Positions 22,398 through 32,275 of a stretch of DNA of 60,734 nt are shown in pieces. Under the pieces are notes generated by a model. The model was not told where the DNA came from. It saw only the letters and a program-made list of their open reading frames with translations, and ran no database searches. The translations under genes were made by a program, and so were the position numbers. The stretch spans positions 1 to 60,734 of the forward strand of contig JABANN010000152.1 of assembly GCA_013115125.1 (NCBI GenBank), read 5' to 3'. Within the stretch, counting starts at the first letter, position 1; the number at the start of each line of letters is the position of its first letter. This DNA is from Perkinsus olseni. Taxonomy: Eukaryota; Perkinsozoa; Perkinsida.

Positions 22398-24708
22398 ATG
22401 GCACCAGGAAGCCTAGGCTCATCATCGTCTAGTGCGAGGAAGGGCTGCGCGAGTGGGCAGAATGTGGACTCGGTACTTTTCGGCGGTCCTCAGGAAGAGA
22501 GGACACGGCTGGTGGAAATAGTGGGAAAAGATACTGTGCAGGTAGCGGGAATCGAACCGAGGTCTTATGGATAGCGATAGCCGTTCCCTCTTCCGCTTGA
22601 ACTGCTGCGGTGCTGAATGATTTGTCAGGTTCGGAAACCTATTGGGAGCAACGCTGCCGCGACGACCGCTGCTAGTCGGGATGTTGCCGTCGTAGCAGCT
22701 AGCGAATTCAACAGGTATCTTGGGTTGCAGCGCGAAAGATGCGGGTTGGGTCGGACCGACAACATATCCAATAATCGGGACTCGTTGATGAGCCGGTGCT
22801 GTCCTCAGACTGAGGGAAGGGTCCTCGATGACTGAGAAAGAACGAGAGCTAGCCAGGCGCCGGCAGGCTCGGGAAGAGGTATGGATATCTTGTGACCATG
22901 CGTGCAAGATACCGAATAAGTCAGCTGGAGCCTCTTGTTTCAGTATGGCGAGAGAATGCAGAAGTCTAAAGAGCGCAAGGAGAAGATGGTGAAGATGGAA
23001 GAGGAGAGGAAAAGGAATGCTCTGAGGAGTACCAATGAGGTCAAGGAGAAGGCCGAGCGGAATTTAGTAGGGCCTCGTCAGACCGTCAGTACCGCACAGA
23101 CTGGTTAGGTTTTTCAAAGAGCTAGGGAGAAGCTGGATGAGGATATGGATGATGTTAAGCACATGAACCAAATGATGTTGTACTCGAAGGTTGCTACTAT
23201 TAGAGATGCCCAGATACAGGAGAAAAGGTGAGGGTAGTGGCGGGGATGTTGGCGCTATTGTCGGTGGCAGATACATGCATGCTGAGAGGGAGGAAGAAGA
23301 GCAGCAGCTTGATGTTATGTCGGAGATAGAGAGGCTCAAAGCTTTGCAAATGTGCTGCATACGTGTCGGGGCTGGGAGTTGAACCTGGATCGTTTGTACG
23401 ACAGGTATGAGGAGCGTAATAGAAAACGGGCGGTGGATCAGCGTCGTGGGGCTTCCGTTATTGTTGAGCAAATTAAAGATCGACAACAGACCAAGTTGAG
23501 GGAGGTACTCAGTCGTTCAGCAGTAACCGCGATCGACACAGCAACGTTTCAGGAGGAGCAAAGAGATCGGGAGCGTGACTTCATATTGAAGCAAATAGAG
23601 GCGCTTAAGGAAGAGGAGGTAACTGGGGGGGCAGCAGGTGGCGGTTTGGGGACGTAATTGTGCTGACAGATTGCACAACAAATTGGGAAGAGGGAAGCGG
23701 CGGCTAAGTTGATACAGGAGGTTAATGTGGCTAATGCTGCAGCATTAAAAAGTATGTGCTGGAGAAGTGACGGATGCTGGGATTGAACCGGGAGTCTGGC
23801 TTCTGTGCAGTTAAAGAAGAGCGGTTGATTGCGGACAAGTTGGAGGATCAGAAGATAGTAGAATATCAAAGGAAAAGAGAGCAGCAAGAGAAGGCCAGAG
23901 AGGAAGAGTTGGCGGTAATGGGAGCGTGCTCGACTGTCCGCTTGGGCAGGGGATCGGCCTTTCGTAAAGGAGGCACGGGCTCGAACCTATCACACCGCCC
24001 ATTTTTCTTTAGGCCGAGGCAGCAGCTAAGGAGGCGGAGTTCGCACGCCTCCGAGCTCAACAACAACGAGCTCAGGATAAGGCTGCCGACATGGACGCCC
24101 TTCGAGCCAAGAGAGCCGTCGAGGCTGCCGAGCGACAGGTAGGAGGCTCCTGAGCAACGGTGGGTTTATTCGGGACCTTTGGTAGGCCCGACAGAAGGAG
24201 CAGAACGAGGCCCGGAGATTGCAAGCTATTAATGAGGAGTTGGCGGAGGCGAGAAGACTACAAGCTGAGGAGAAGGAGAGGCGTTTGGCTGAGCAAGCGA
24301 TGTAATGCGACGAGTCGGTGGAGGGGGCGGAATCTTTGATGATCAGGCTGGAGAGAGAGGAGTTCGAGAGAATAGTACTCGTACAGATGCAGCAGGAAGA
24401 GGCGGAGAGAGTTAGAGCGGAGGAAGAGAGACAACAGAGGCTAGGCCATTGTGAAGAGCTGAAGAAACAGATACAGGTGGTGATGCCCTCCACTTGCTAT
24501 CTTGCATTTTCTCAACGGCTATTTGGTTGAAGAGTACTTTGGTTCGCAATTTTAGGCACGGGAGGAAGCCAGCTTGCAAGCTCGTCGCGATTTCTTGGAG
24601 GAGGGAAATGTTATTAGAGCTCAAATTGCTGCGGAGAGGAGGAAATTGGCGGCTATTAAACAGAGGAAGATTGACAAGCTCAAGGCTGCAGGAGTACCGG
24701 AGAAGTAA
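22398..24708 (+). CDS. CFAP45: Cilia- and flagella-associated protein 45 (CFAP45/CCDC19)
   Basis: Fourteen exons separated by 13 introns (87, 94, 65, 42, 43, 53, 48, 51, 59, 98, 47, 45 and 79 nt) give exactly 500 codons in frame (499 aa; human CFAP45 is 551). The protein is almost entirely coiled coil. Family landmarks in order: NVDSVLFGG near the N-terminus, NLVFQRAREKLDEDMDDVKH, MNQMMLYSKVATIRDAQ, EERNRKRAVDQRRGASVIVE, LEREEFERI and the end KIDKLKAAGVPEK. CFAP45 lies in the lumen of axonemal doublet microtubules and binds AMP in animals. Presence of the gene indicates a motile flagellum. Introns 1, 6, 9 and 10 contain antisense tRNA-like sequence, and introns 2 and 3 carry the GTATCTT/AAGATAC motif. 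Confidence 0.93.
22542..22628 (-). repeat. tRNA-like sequence in CFAP45 intron 1 (antisense)
   Basis: The minus strand of the 87-nt intron reads like a tRNA. It has a D-arm CAGTTCAAGCGGAAGAGGG (A-box-like) and about 30 nt later an exact B box, GGTTCGATTCC (22548-22558), and acceptor-like bases that end at the GT donor. Confidence 0.65.
22879..22943 (+). repeat. Dispersed motif copy in CFAP45 intron 3
   Basis: GTGCAAGATACCGAATAAG plus TCAGC lies in this 65-nt intron in the same orientation relative to the gene as in Rieske intron 7. GATATCTTG upstream pairs with CAAGATAC. Confidence 0.6.
23352..23404 (-). repeat. tRNA T-arm-like sequence in CFAP45 intron 6
   Basis: 53-nt intron. The minus strand contains an exact B box, GGTTCAACTCC (23375-23385), with partly pairing T-stem. 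Splicing joins KALQM and YEERN. Confidence 0.55.
23752..23810 (-). repeat. tRNA T-arm-like sequence in CFAP45 intron 9
   Basis: 59-nt intron. The minus strand holds an exact B box, GGTTCAATCCC (23779-23789), followed by an acceptor-like segment. Splicing restores AALK-IKEERL. Confidence 0.55.
23915..24012 (-). repeat. tRNA-like sequence in CFAP45 intron 10
   Basis: 98-nt intron. The minus strand holds an exact B box, GGTTCGAGCCC (23977-23987). No clear A box upstream; the rest is diverged. Confidence 0.5.
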
Positions 24709-24794
24709 CTCGGGAGGCTGATGGAAATAGTTCACTACTGGACTGGCTCCAATGTCACTACTTTCGCTGCTACACGAAGAAGGGGAGGAGTGGT

Positions 24795-25567
24795 ATGGTG
24801 ATGGGAGGATTTCATAACCCGCTTCAGATACTGGTCAGAGCTGAGCAAGATGAAGTTGTCGGTGTAATGCATGCCACCATAATGCTGTCGATCACCTCGT
24901 TCTCCGCCTGTTGTGTTCTAGTGAAGAAATGGACTCACTAGGGATGGAACCCGGGTGCATTTCCTTCGACTAGCACTGGCGACTACAGGCAACTTTATAA
25001 TCTCATGAATGGCTCTTCGGCGTTCATAGTAGTGCTGGCGTCAGTTTTCGGCTTGGCCATCACGGCTACGCTTGTCGTGTTATTGCTGTCGCGTAGAGCC
25101 GGCTGGCGGGTATTGTGGGCTTCCATCTGTCCCTGCTTCAAAGCTGCCAGCACCACCACCGAGATACCCATACAGGTCAGCTCGATGCCTTGCTGCTGCT
25201 GCTCCTACCATAGGGTTCATCTCAGGAGTGCTATGATTCTCCCCGGAGAGGGGTTGCGCGATGGGCTCCTCCTCGACGTCGAAGTGTGGACCTCGGCGAC
25301 CTAGAGATCGGCAAGCGATACTCGTATGAGCTAACTCGTGCAGGGAACTTCAAGAGGGAAGCCATACCACAGTCCTACGGGAAATTCACCAGGAGAGGTT
25401 CATTGGGGCCCGTCGAGGTCGGCAAGCGCCCTACATTCCCCAGGGTAAGTGGCCAGGCGGAGTCGTGATGCCCGGGTGGTTGTGGATCTCCGTTTTAGGT
25501 TGCTAATTCTGCACGTAGCTCAGCTGTTGAGGACGACGATGCTGAAAGTGACGTTACTGGCCGTTAA
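24795..25567 (+). CDS. Small membrane protein of unknown function, two hydrophobic helices
   Basis: I do not recognise the family. From the ATG at 24795 the first exon encodes HNPLQILVRAEQDEVVG and a hydrophobic helix (MHATIMLSITSFSACCVLV). A tRNA-containing intron follows. The next exon has a second helix, FIVVLASVFGLAITATLVVL, then a juxtamembrane Cys pair (CPCF). Two further short introns lead to a basic and Ser-rich cytosolic tail (GKRYSYELTRAGNFKREAIP) and an acidic end (VEDDDAESDVTGR). Phase across the first intron could not be fixed, so exon 1 may belong differently. It follows CFAP45 by 86 nt on the same strand. Confidence 0.5.
24905..24990 (-). repeat. tRNA-like sequence in an intron of the membrane protein gene
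   Basis: The minus strand has GCACCCGGGTTCCATCCC. The B box is one base off consensus, inside a T-arm-like stem. The intron ends GACTACAG at 24990; the donor (near 24912) is not certain. Confidence 0.45.
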
Positions 25568-26674
25568 GTGTATCTGGACCCCACTGCAAAGTTAAGTGGA
25601 GCTTTGTCATTGGCCTGAGCCGCGATAGTATTCTCACCAATTCCCATTCGGGCATCACCTTTCACCTTGAAGGCATTATTATAAATCTTTATTTGCTGGA
25701 TCATTTCCTCTTTTCCCTAATGGTAACGTCCTTCAACTGCTCGCAAGTTGTGTTGAGAGCGGAGGTGAGGGTACTCCCGTGGCGACTCAGTATGATGATC
25801 AACTCTGCCTTGCTTCCCGCCTACACCGGATGCTGCTCCTTGGGCACGCGTGCGGTCGATCTCCTCTCTGGCATTACTCTTCGAGTCCTCCATGAGTTGT
25901 GACGAGCCTAAGATATTTGCCGTACCGTCATCGTGAACTTGTCGGGGGCTCTCAACACGTAAGCCTTGAATGGAGTATTCACGACCCGTCTTGGGTTTTG
26001 AAGTTGCTGAAGACGCGAGGTCAAGCCCTCCTTTCCGGTCTTCCTCCTAATCTCTTCTGTGTGGATGCTGTGGAGGGCGATGCTCAATCGAGCCTTCATC
26101 ATGCTAATTCCATACAGCAGGGTTACTTGATGCTCGTCAAGGAGAGACGCTGGACCCGCCAGAAAGGGGACATGATGTGACTCTTGTCACCCACCCTGCA
26201 CGCGAGTACAAGGCTCCGAACAAAGGACGAGTGCGACGTGTCTTATAGCCACCATTAACGGCAACCAACACTATCACTCCGAAGGATACTGAGAGTCCCA
26301 GAAGTGAAGCGAAGGCGGAAGTGGGCGATGGGAGAGTCAGCCAAGCGTTGTCTCGCTCGTGACGTGACTTTCTGCATGACGCGTACAAGGTGAAGTCTTG
26401 AGCTTTGCAGATTCCGATAAATATGGTCTCCCTTTTTCACTCATCTGTCTTGTGCAGCTGTTGCATTTCATCAGACTCAGTCAATTGGTATTCGCCTTTG
26501 AATGGTTCGGTAGCCATCCCGGCTGTGACCATCTCGTGGACGCTATCAGAGACCCGTGAGCCTCGCACTCAGCGGCGATGGTGTCCGATGGGGACGCTGC
26601 TGCCGGGGCCTGGTCGTGTATCGTATCGGTGATGTTTGAGCGTGTTAATGAGCTCAGTATTACATTGGTCGGAT
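25568..26674. other. Region without a firm gene
   Basis: A minus-strand frame at 26137-26388 contains one plausible membrane helix (ASLLGLSVSFGVIVLVAVNG). Plus-strand frames 25693-25902 and 25899-26180 have no motif. A multi-exon gene may be hidden here but I cannot assemble it. Confidence 0.3.
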
Positions 26675-28160
26675 ATGGCGGTCCGTGCCCTCCTCATCCC
26701 GCGCATCTTTCTGTGGTTCCTCTTCGGGACCTCGGCCTTGGGCGCGAGAGAACTCAGAAGAATCTTCGATGATTTGAAGGCCAAGAAAGGCAGGACCGAG
26801 GACCGGCCTCCGCCCCATCCATCGTGGGTCGTCAGGACTGGTTTACACTCCCGAGGAGGAGGCTCAACACTTCGAGCGTTTCGAGGAGGACTTGAGGTCA
26901 CAGCCCAAGTCCATCTCGACGGAAGCAGCAGCAGAGCTGTACGATGAGACCAGACCCGCTATCATGAAGAGCTTTGTTGATGAGATTAATTCCATGCAAA
27001 CGACATGGACAGCTTCAGCTGAGCAGGGAAGATTCAAGGGTAGGTCGCGAAGGGAGAGGCTAAGGCTCCCTTGCACTCTCCCTAGGTATGGCCTTCCGCG
27101 ATATAAAGCGCTTATGCGGGTCGTTCTTGAACCGGACGGAGAACCTCAAGGAGAAGGTCTATCCTCCAGAAGAGCTACGCAACCTACCCGCCAGCTTCGA
27201 CGCCCGGGAGGGATGGATGGATGTTGGGCCTTCGCCACTACCGAAGCCTACAATGATCGCTTGTGCATCAAAACAGGAGGGAAATTCACTAAACTGCTGT
27301 CTCCTGGGCACATGGCCTCTTGCTGCAGCATCTTCCATGGCTGCCTGTAAGGCACGTGGCTGACCCCTCCTGCACGGTTCTGTATCAGTTCCTTCGGCTG
27401 TTCCGGAGGCTTCCCTGTAAGCGCCTGGCATTGGCTCCATACCCACGGAATTGTGACGGGTGAGTTGGCCCCTTCGAAATGACCCTACCGTTCGGACTGT
27501 GAGGTGGAGACTTCGCCCCTCCGGCTAAGATGGTCAAATCGGACGGCTGTTGGCCGTATGAGTTCCCCGAATGCGTTAGCAAGAAGGGAGGATCCAATGC
27601 CCCGATCTGTCCAAAGGCAAGCTGAGGAGGCTGAAGCTCACTCGCAATGGGTGGGTTTTTAGGCTGGCTATCACAGTCCATCCTGCAGCACTTCCTGCAG
27701 GAACAGCAAGTATTCGACGACCTTCGATAAGTGAGCACTCGTAGGCGATCTCGAGTAATCTCGGCCCTTCAGAGACCGCCACTACGTCGAGGAACGATAT
27801 CCTCACTGGTTCCTCAAGACCAGCAGCGTAAAGAAAGAGATAATGACTAATGGACCGGTACATCTCGCTCCAGCTGCTTCAGAATGCTTCGGCAACCTTC
27901 GCTTGAGTCAGGTCTCAGCCGCATACATTGTTTATAAAGACTTCATGTCTTACAAATCCGGTGTCTATAAGCACACCAAAGGCTCCATAGTTGGCCTTCA
28001 TGCAGTTAAGATAATCGGTTGGGGCGAAGAGAACGGCGAGGAGTACTGGCTAGTGGTGAACTCCTGGGATGAAGACTGGGGTGACCATGGCCTGTTCAAG
28101 ATAGCCCTCGGCCAGTGCGGAATAGATTATTTTATACTCGGAAGCACTCCTCGGGTGTAG
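26675..28160 (+). pseudogene. Cathepsin B-like cysteine protease (C1A), damaged
   Basis: Starts with a signal peptide (MAVRALLIPRIFLWFLFGTS). The propeptide has INSMQTTWTAS and FKGMAFRDIKRL. The mature part has LPASFDAREGW, CWAFATTEAYNDRLC, CSGGFPVSAWHWLHTHG, GCWPYEFPECVSKKGG, LHAVKIIGWG (catalytic His) and VVNSWDEDWGDHG (catalytic Asn). Several introns of about 40-110 nt join the later exons in frame. Two defects have no splice explanation. A one-base frame change lies in the propeptide between 26760 and 26830. Near 27205-27225 the sequence jumps from FDAREGWMD to GCWAF in another frame, losing roughly 15 codons that normally include the oxyanion Gln of the family. Either the gene is dead or the assembly dropped ~50 bases. 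Confidence 0.75.
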
Positions 28161-29156
28161 TGGCTTCATGCCCAACACTCCAATTTCTAGTCTTCAGTTT
28201 TTTATATAAACTCATTCAGAATAACCAGGTATTTTTCGGTGATCTCGGATGGCCCGAGTCGGGTCCTGAAAATCCCCAAGCCGACAAGCCGTTTTCGATC
28301 GAGCCTAACTCGATCCTCATGTCAGTTGTGTACTGTTTGTGAGTAGCCGGCAAGAGTATAATGTTGCGTCAAAGAAGTGGCCTAACAGAATCGAAGCGGC
28401 TCGTAGAAAGCTAGCGATTAACTGGGGCGATAACGGACCGTTGCTTACGATGGACATTCGGCGGCCCAGAAAGGGATGGGCCAGCGAGGCGTTACGAAAG
28501 TGCATCGAGAGTTTTAGCCTCAATGACCTCAGTATAACATGGGCAAGCAATTAGACCCAGATCAGCGAACAACTTGAGGGCGGTGGGCAAGCCTCACGAT
28601 AAGTGAAGTTGTCAATTATTATGAGGTGCCCACCCGAGTCGCTCACAAGCTGCCATGCCGTGCGGTCTCTGACTGTGCCGGCTGCTGCCATGCCGACCAC
28701 GGCGGCGTAGTCGCAGATCGCATAATCACGCAGAATGATATCTATATCCTGTAACCACGATGATCTGCGGTTTAGTCGCACTGTTCCCTGATGTGGACTG
28801 AAGGGCTACGAGATGGGTAGCCCACCGAGCTCCCTAGAAAGGTTATGATGTTAAGGTGGCGGATCAGAGCGATCACTCTGCACAGGTATGATAACAACCG
28901 GGTCCGACCGGCCGCCGCAATAATCAGGTATGGGATTTGTTGAGCCTAGCGGGGCTGGGGTAGGAGCAGAGGGGCCCTTGATAATCAGAAGGATATTGAC
29001 CGCCGCGCTCAATATCTAATCTATCATTCGCGTGTTTGCTCTGGAGTTTTGCTATTGGGAGCATCGTACGATTTTCCCCGGGAACTCGACACTTTTCTCA
29101 TAGCACTCTTTGAAATATTGAATACGAGAAAAATAGTGCTCATCGGCCCCCCGAGC
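28161..29156. other. Region without a firm gene
   Basis: An open frame 28339-28554 (plus, 71 codons, basic) and another 28551-28781 (minus) lack known motifs. GATATTGA and TCAATATC flank nine bases near 28994-29018. Downstream region of the first TIR-like gene. Confidence 0.3.
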
Positions 29157-30671
29157 TCAGGCAGAAGCTGCAGTCAAAGGTTCGTACGTGTACGACCGTC
29201 GTAAAACGAATGATGCTACAGTAACAGCAACGGCGGCGTACATCCACAGAAGGGCTTCATTCATCAGGGCACGCATCGGGGGTTTGTCGATCGGATAATA
29301 CATCTGGGAACCGCATATTATCGCAACTGAGCCATTATATGCAACAAAGAGCAAGGCAAGGAAGATACCGGAACACCATTTCTCGACCTTCTCAGAGACC
29401 CAACTAGTGGCTAGTTTATGAGCTATAAGTAACATCAATGGAGCACGAAGGCACATCATCAACGGAGTAATGATCCCGCTACGTATTTCCCATAACAGTG
29501 TCTCTACAGTGCTCGGTAGAATCGTCACTTTAGTACCTGGAGCATGAATCGGGATTAAGGGCACAGAGTCGTTGTCAATTAAACGAGGGATTGAGCATGC
29601 GACGGGGTACGCGATGCGTGAGACAACAAGGGGGATGTAGGACACACAGAGGATCCGCAGCGCAGCGCGGGAGAACAGCCAACTCGGGTGATGCTTCTCT
29701 TCGTCTTCACCCAACCAAAGGCCCCTCACGACTGCTGCAAACTCTGCCTCCGAACCATACATATCAGTTACAAGCTGCTTGAGGTAGGAGTAGTCGGCCA
29801 ATGATGAACACTTAGCTTTGTGTATGTTGAAACGCTTCACTCTGGAACAGAACTTTTGCCACTCTTCACCGCAGTCGAACGCTCCCTGGTCTATGAGAAG
29901 ACTTGTGGCCAATCCCAAGAGTTGTAAGGTGTACCAAGTGAAAATGGGGACCATTCCGTCGTCCCGAGGTTCTGCGACGCACAAGATAAAGCTACCGAAA
30001 AATTGCAAGAGCATTAGCGATATGCAGAGCTTGAGGTGGTCCAGATTGACCAAGATCACATCATCTTCATCATGTGTCTGCAGGAAGACGGCCAACTCGT
30101 AGACGCACCACAGGCGGTTGAGATAATCAGGCGACCAGAGTATGAGCAGCTTGTCTGATGCACGCAGGTAGTCGGCCAACTTCGATATACCATAGGACTT
30201 GGCGGTGGGGTCCTTCTGTGGTATACAGCATTTATCAAGAAATACCATGGTGTTGCGATGTTTGAATAACGGGATAATGAATAGGGCAACCAGAAATGAT
30301 ACAAAGCCAAAGGCTAATACACTTAGTTCGAATAGCTTTAGTCCTCGAACAGGAGGGTAGAAGGCGTAAGCTCCCATGAGGGACGCCAATAACGTGATCT
30401 TTTCGGTAGAGGTAGAACTACAGCAGATGAGAAGAGCCATTTGCTTCCAAAAGCCACCAGCAGACCACGAATGGCTTAAGAAAAAATCGACAGAGGTGAC
30501 CGGCACCGAGGAGAGGAATGCATCTTCGTGGCTCTCGGAGTTACGGAGGAAGGATCGATCCAACATGATGGTAGATAAGCGGCAGCCTCGGAGACGCGTA
30601 TCTCCACAAACCCTCGGGGGGCCCAAAGATGGCCCAGTGTGATCCGTCATGAGGGGGAGGGGTGTGGGCAT
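29157..30671 (-). CDS. Membrane protein with split TIR-like domain (copy 1)
   Basis: An intronless frame of 504 aa. At residues 64-69 it reads FLSHSW, the strand A/helix A start of TIR-like domains. Two hydrophobic segments follow (about 92-106 and 117-136). Then the domain resumes with MVFLDKCCIPQKD (143-155), LADYLRASDKLLILWSPDYL and RLWCVYELAVF. In plant TIR enzymes the Glu after W-C-x(2) is the NADase catalytic residue; here Glu192 keeps that place. Several more membrane helices follow (SLMLLQFFGSFILCV, MMCLRAPLMLLIAHKL, WMYAAVAVTVASFVL). Location and direction of signalling are inferred. A paralogue lies 1.6 kb away on the same strand. NAD-cleaving activity is a hypothesis; another fold with the same strand pattern is possible. 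Confidence 0.65.
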   Translation of the reverse strand: MPTPLPLMTDHTGPSLGPPRVCGDTRLRGCRLSTIMLDRSFLRNSESHEDAFLSSVPVTSVDFFLSHSWSAGGFWKQMALLICCSSTSTEKITLLASLMGAYAFYPPVRGLKLFELSVLAFGFVSFLVALFIIPLFKHRNTMVFLDKCCIPQKDPTAKSYGISKLADYLRASDKLLILWSPDYLNRLWCVYELAVFLQTHDEDDVILVNLDHLKLCISLMLLQFFGSFILCVAEPRDDGMVPIFTWYTLQLLGLATSLLIDQGAFDCGEEWQKFCSRVKRFNIHKAKCSSLADYSYLKQLVTDMYGSEAEFAAVVRGLWLGEDEEKHHPSWLFSRAALRILCVSYIPLVVSRIAYPVACSIPRLIDNDSVPLIPIHAPGTKVTILPSTVETLLWEIRSGIITPLMMCLRAPLMLLIAHKLATSWVSEKVEKWCSGIFLALLFVAYNGSVAIICGSQMYYPIDKPPMRALMNEALLWMYAAVAVTVASFVLRRSYTYEPLTAASA

Positions 30672-32275
30672 TGGCACTAGGGTACTGAGGTCTAGAAGAA
30701 GCTACTCCTTATACTCTAGCGTGACGTACAACTAAAAGAATCAGAGCCACCCCTGGCTACATGGATTCATAGGCAACTCCAGCCTCTACAGCACTGACCT
30801 GCCAGAAGGCTTGGTCTTCCATCTCTTAGCGCGCATTCGAAGCTTCCTTCCTCGCCATTCGCTCAATTCCGTCGCCCGCACAGCTGCACACTCCCGCTTA
30901 GAATCGAATGACAGCAGAATGACACACACAAAGCGAGACAGCAACACTCAGTTGCTCTCTACCTCATTGACCAGCCTATAGCACATCCTCGGCGCCTCGA
31001 TGCCTTCTAAGGAAGTGGTCTCCCGCAAGCTGCTGAGAACAAACTGGCCCGTTTATCGTATAGCTTGCAGGTGTCACGAAATACTTGTCCCCTGCACGGT
31101 GACGTATGTCATCCTGGGCTAGCGCCGTAATCTAGACTGCGGCGAATGTGCTCTTCGCGATGGGGCTCAGTGTCTTGTTACAGCCACGGGTAGCACGTTC
31201 TTTACTCTTCCCCTTCCGCTTGTGGTGAAGTGAACGACGCGAGCACCTGGGCTATTCAGACTTCGAAGCGTAACGTTGCCTCTGTACGCTCCCGTCCATT
31301 CGTACCGTGCAACATATGGACGACTCATACCATACCTTGATCTCCTTCTTGACGTCCATCTTGTCGGAACATTTTCTCAATGACCAAAGTTTGTTTTTGT
31401 TTCAAGTAGACAACCTGCATCCCTTTTCGTGGCATTTCTTTTCGTGGTGTATGAAGATGTTGAGCGATGAGAATTGAACCTTAGTTTTGTCCCCGATAGT
31501 TGCACTATTTTGTCGTCCGCACGCATAGCAAAGGCTTCGTGCTGCCTCCCACCACTGCTGTGTTAAACGGGCACGGAACACTTTTTCGGAAGATTTTCCC
31601 AGTCAAAGCCTGGGTTCCGAGTGATCACCCCTTACAGAGCCCCTCTATCTTCTGAACTTCACAACACAGACCGCATTCCTCTACGTTCGCTCAAGGAAAC
31701 GCTCAGAAAACTTAGGGATCATCCGCTGTGGACACTCAGAGTTCATGTAAACACTCACAAATTGGAGGAAACTCACAGGTGCCGTTTGCACTAGTATAAA
31801 GGGTGATTCAAACCTTCGTGAAGAACTTGAAGGTCTTGTAATCCCTTGACGCTGAATATTTTCTAGACACAATTTGAAGAGGTTACGACCAATATCACAA
31901 GGAACCAACGTGTCAAAAATGGCGCTTTGCATCGGCGGCTGCAATTGGCGAGAGCTGTAAATTCACCACACGTGGGGACACCCTGCGCAACACTAGTATG
32001 CGGTAGCCGAACAGGCATCCTTGGAGACACGTATCACCGCATATCCGTCGCGAGAAGCTGGGGGGGGGGTTGGCATTGCAATCAAATGCCGGGGCCGACA
32101 GGGAACTACTCGGCCAGTCGCTGCTTTAAAAGTTCCGAAGGTTGTGAGGGCACTATGCCAAACAGGGTGCAAGCATCCGTTGAGTTAAGCCGAAAGATAC
32201 CTTTCCCAAGAACTCGACATGTTAGTGATGAAATCAGTACGAGAGTCTAATATGAACTTGCTGTTTGGAGGATGA
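30672..32275. other. Intergenic region between TIR-like paralogues
   Basis: 1.6 kb without convincing coding sequence. It is the upstream region of copy 1 and downstream region of copy 2. A B-box-like GGTTCAATTCTC on the minus strand lies near 31470. AAGATACC occurs at about 32197. A frame 31681-31944 (minus) has no motif. Confidence 0.4.
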
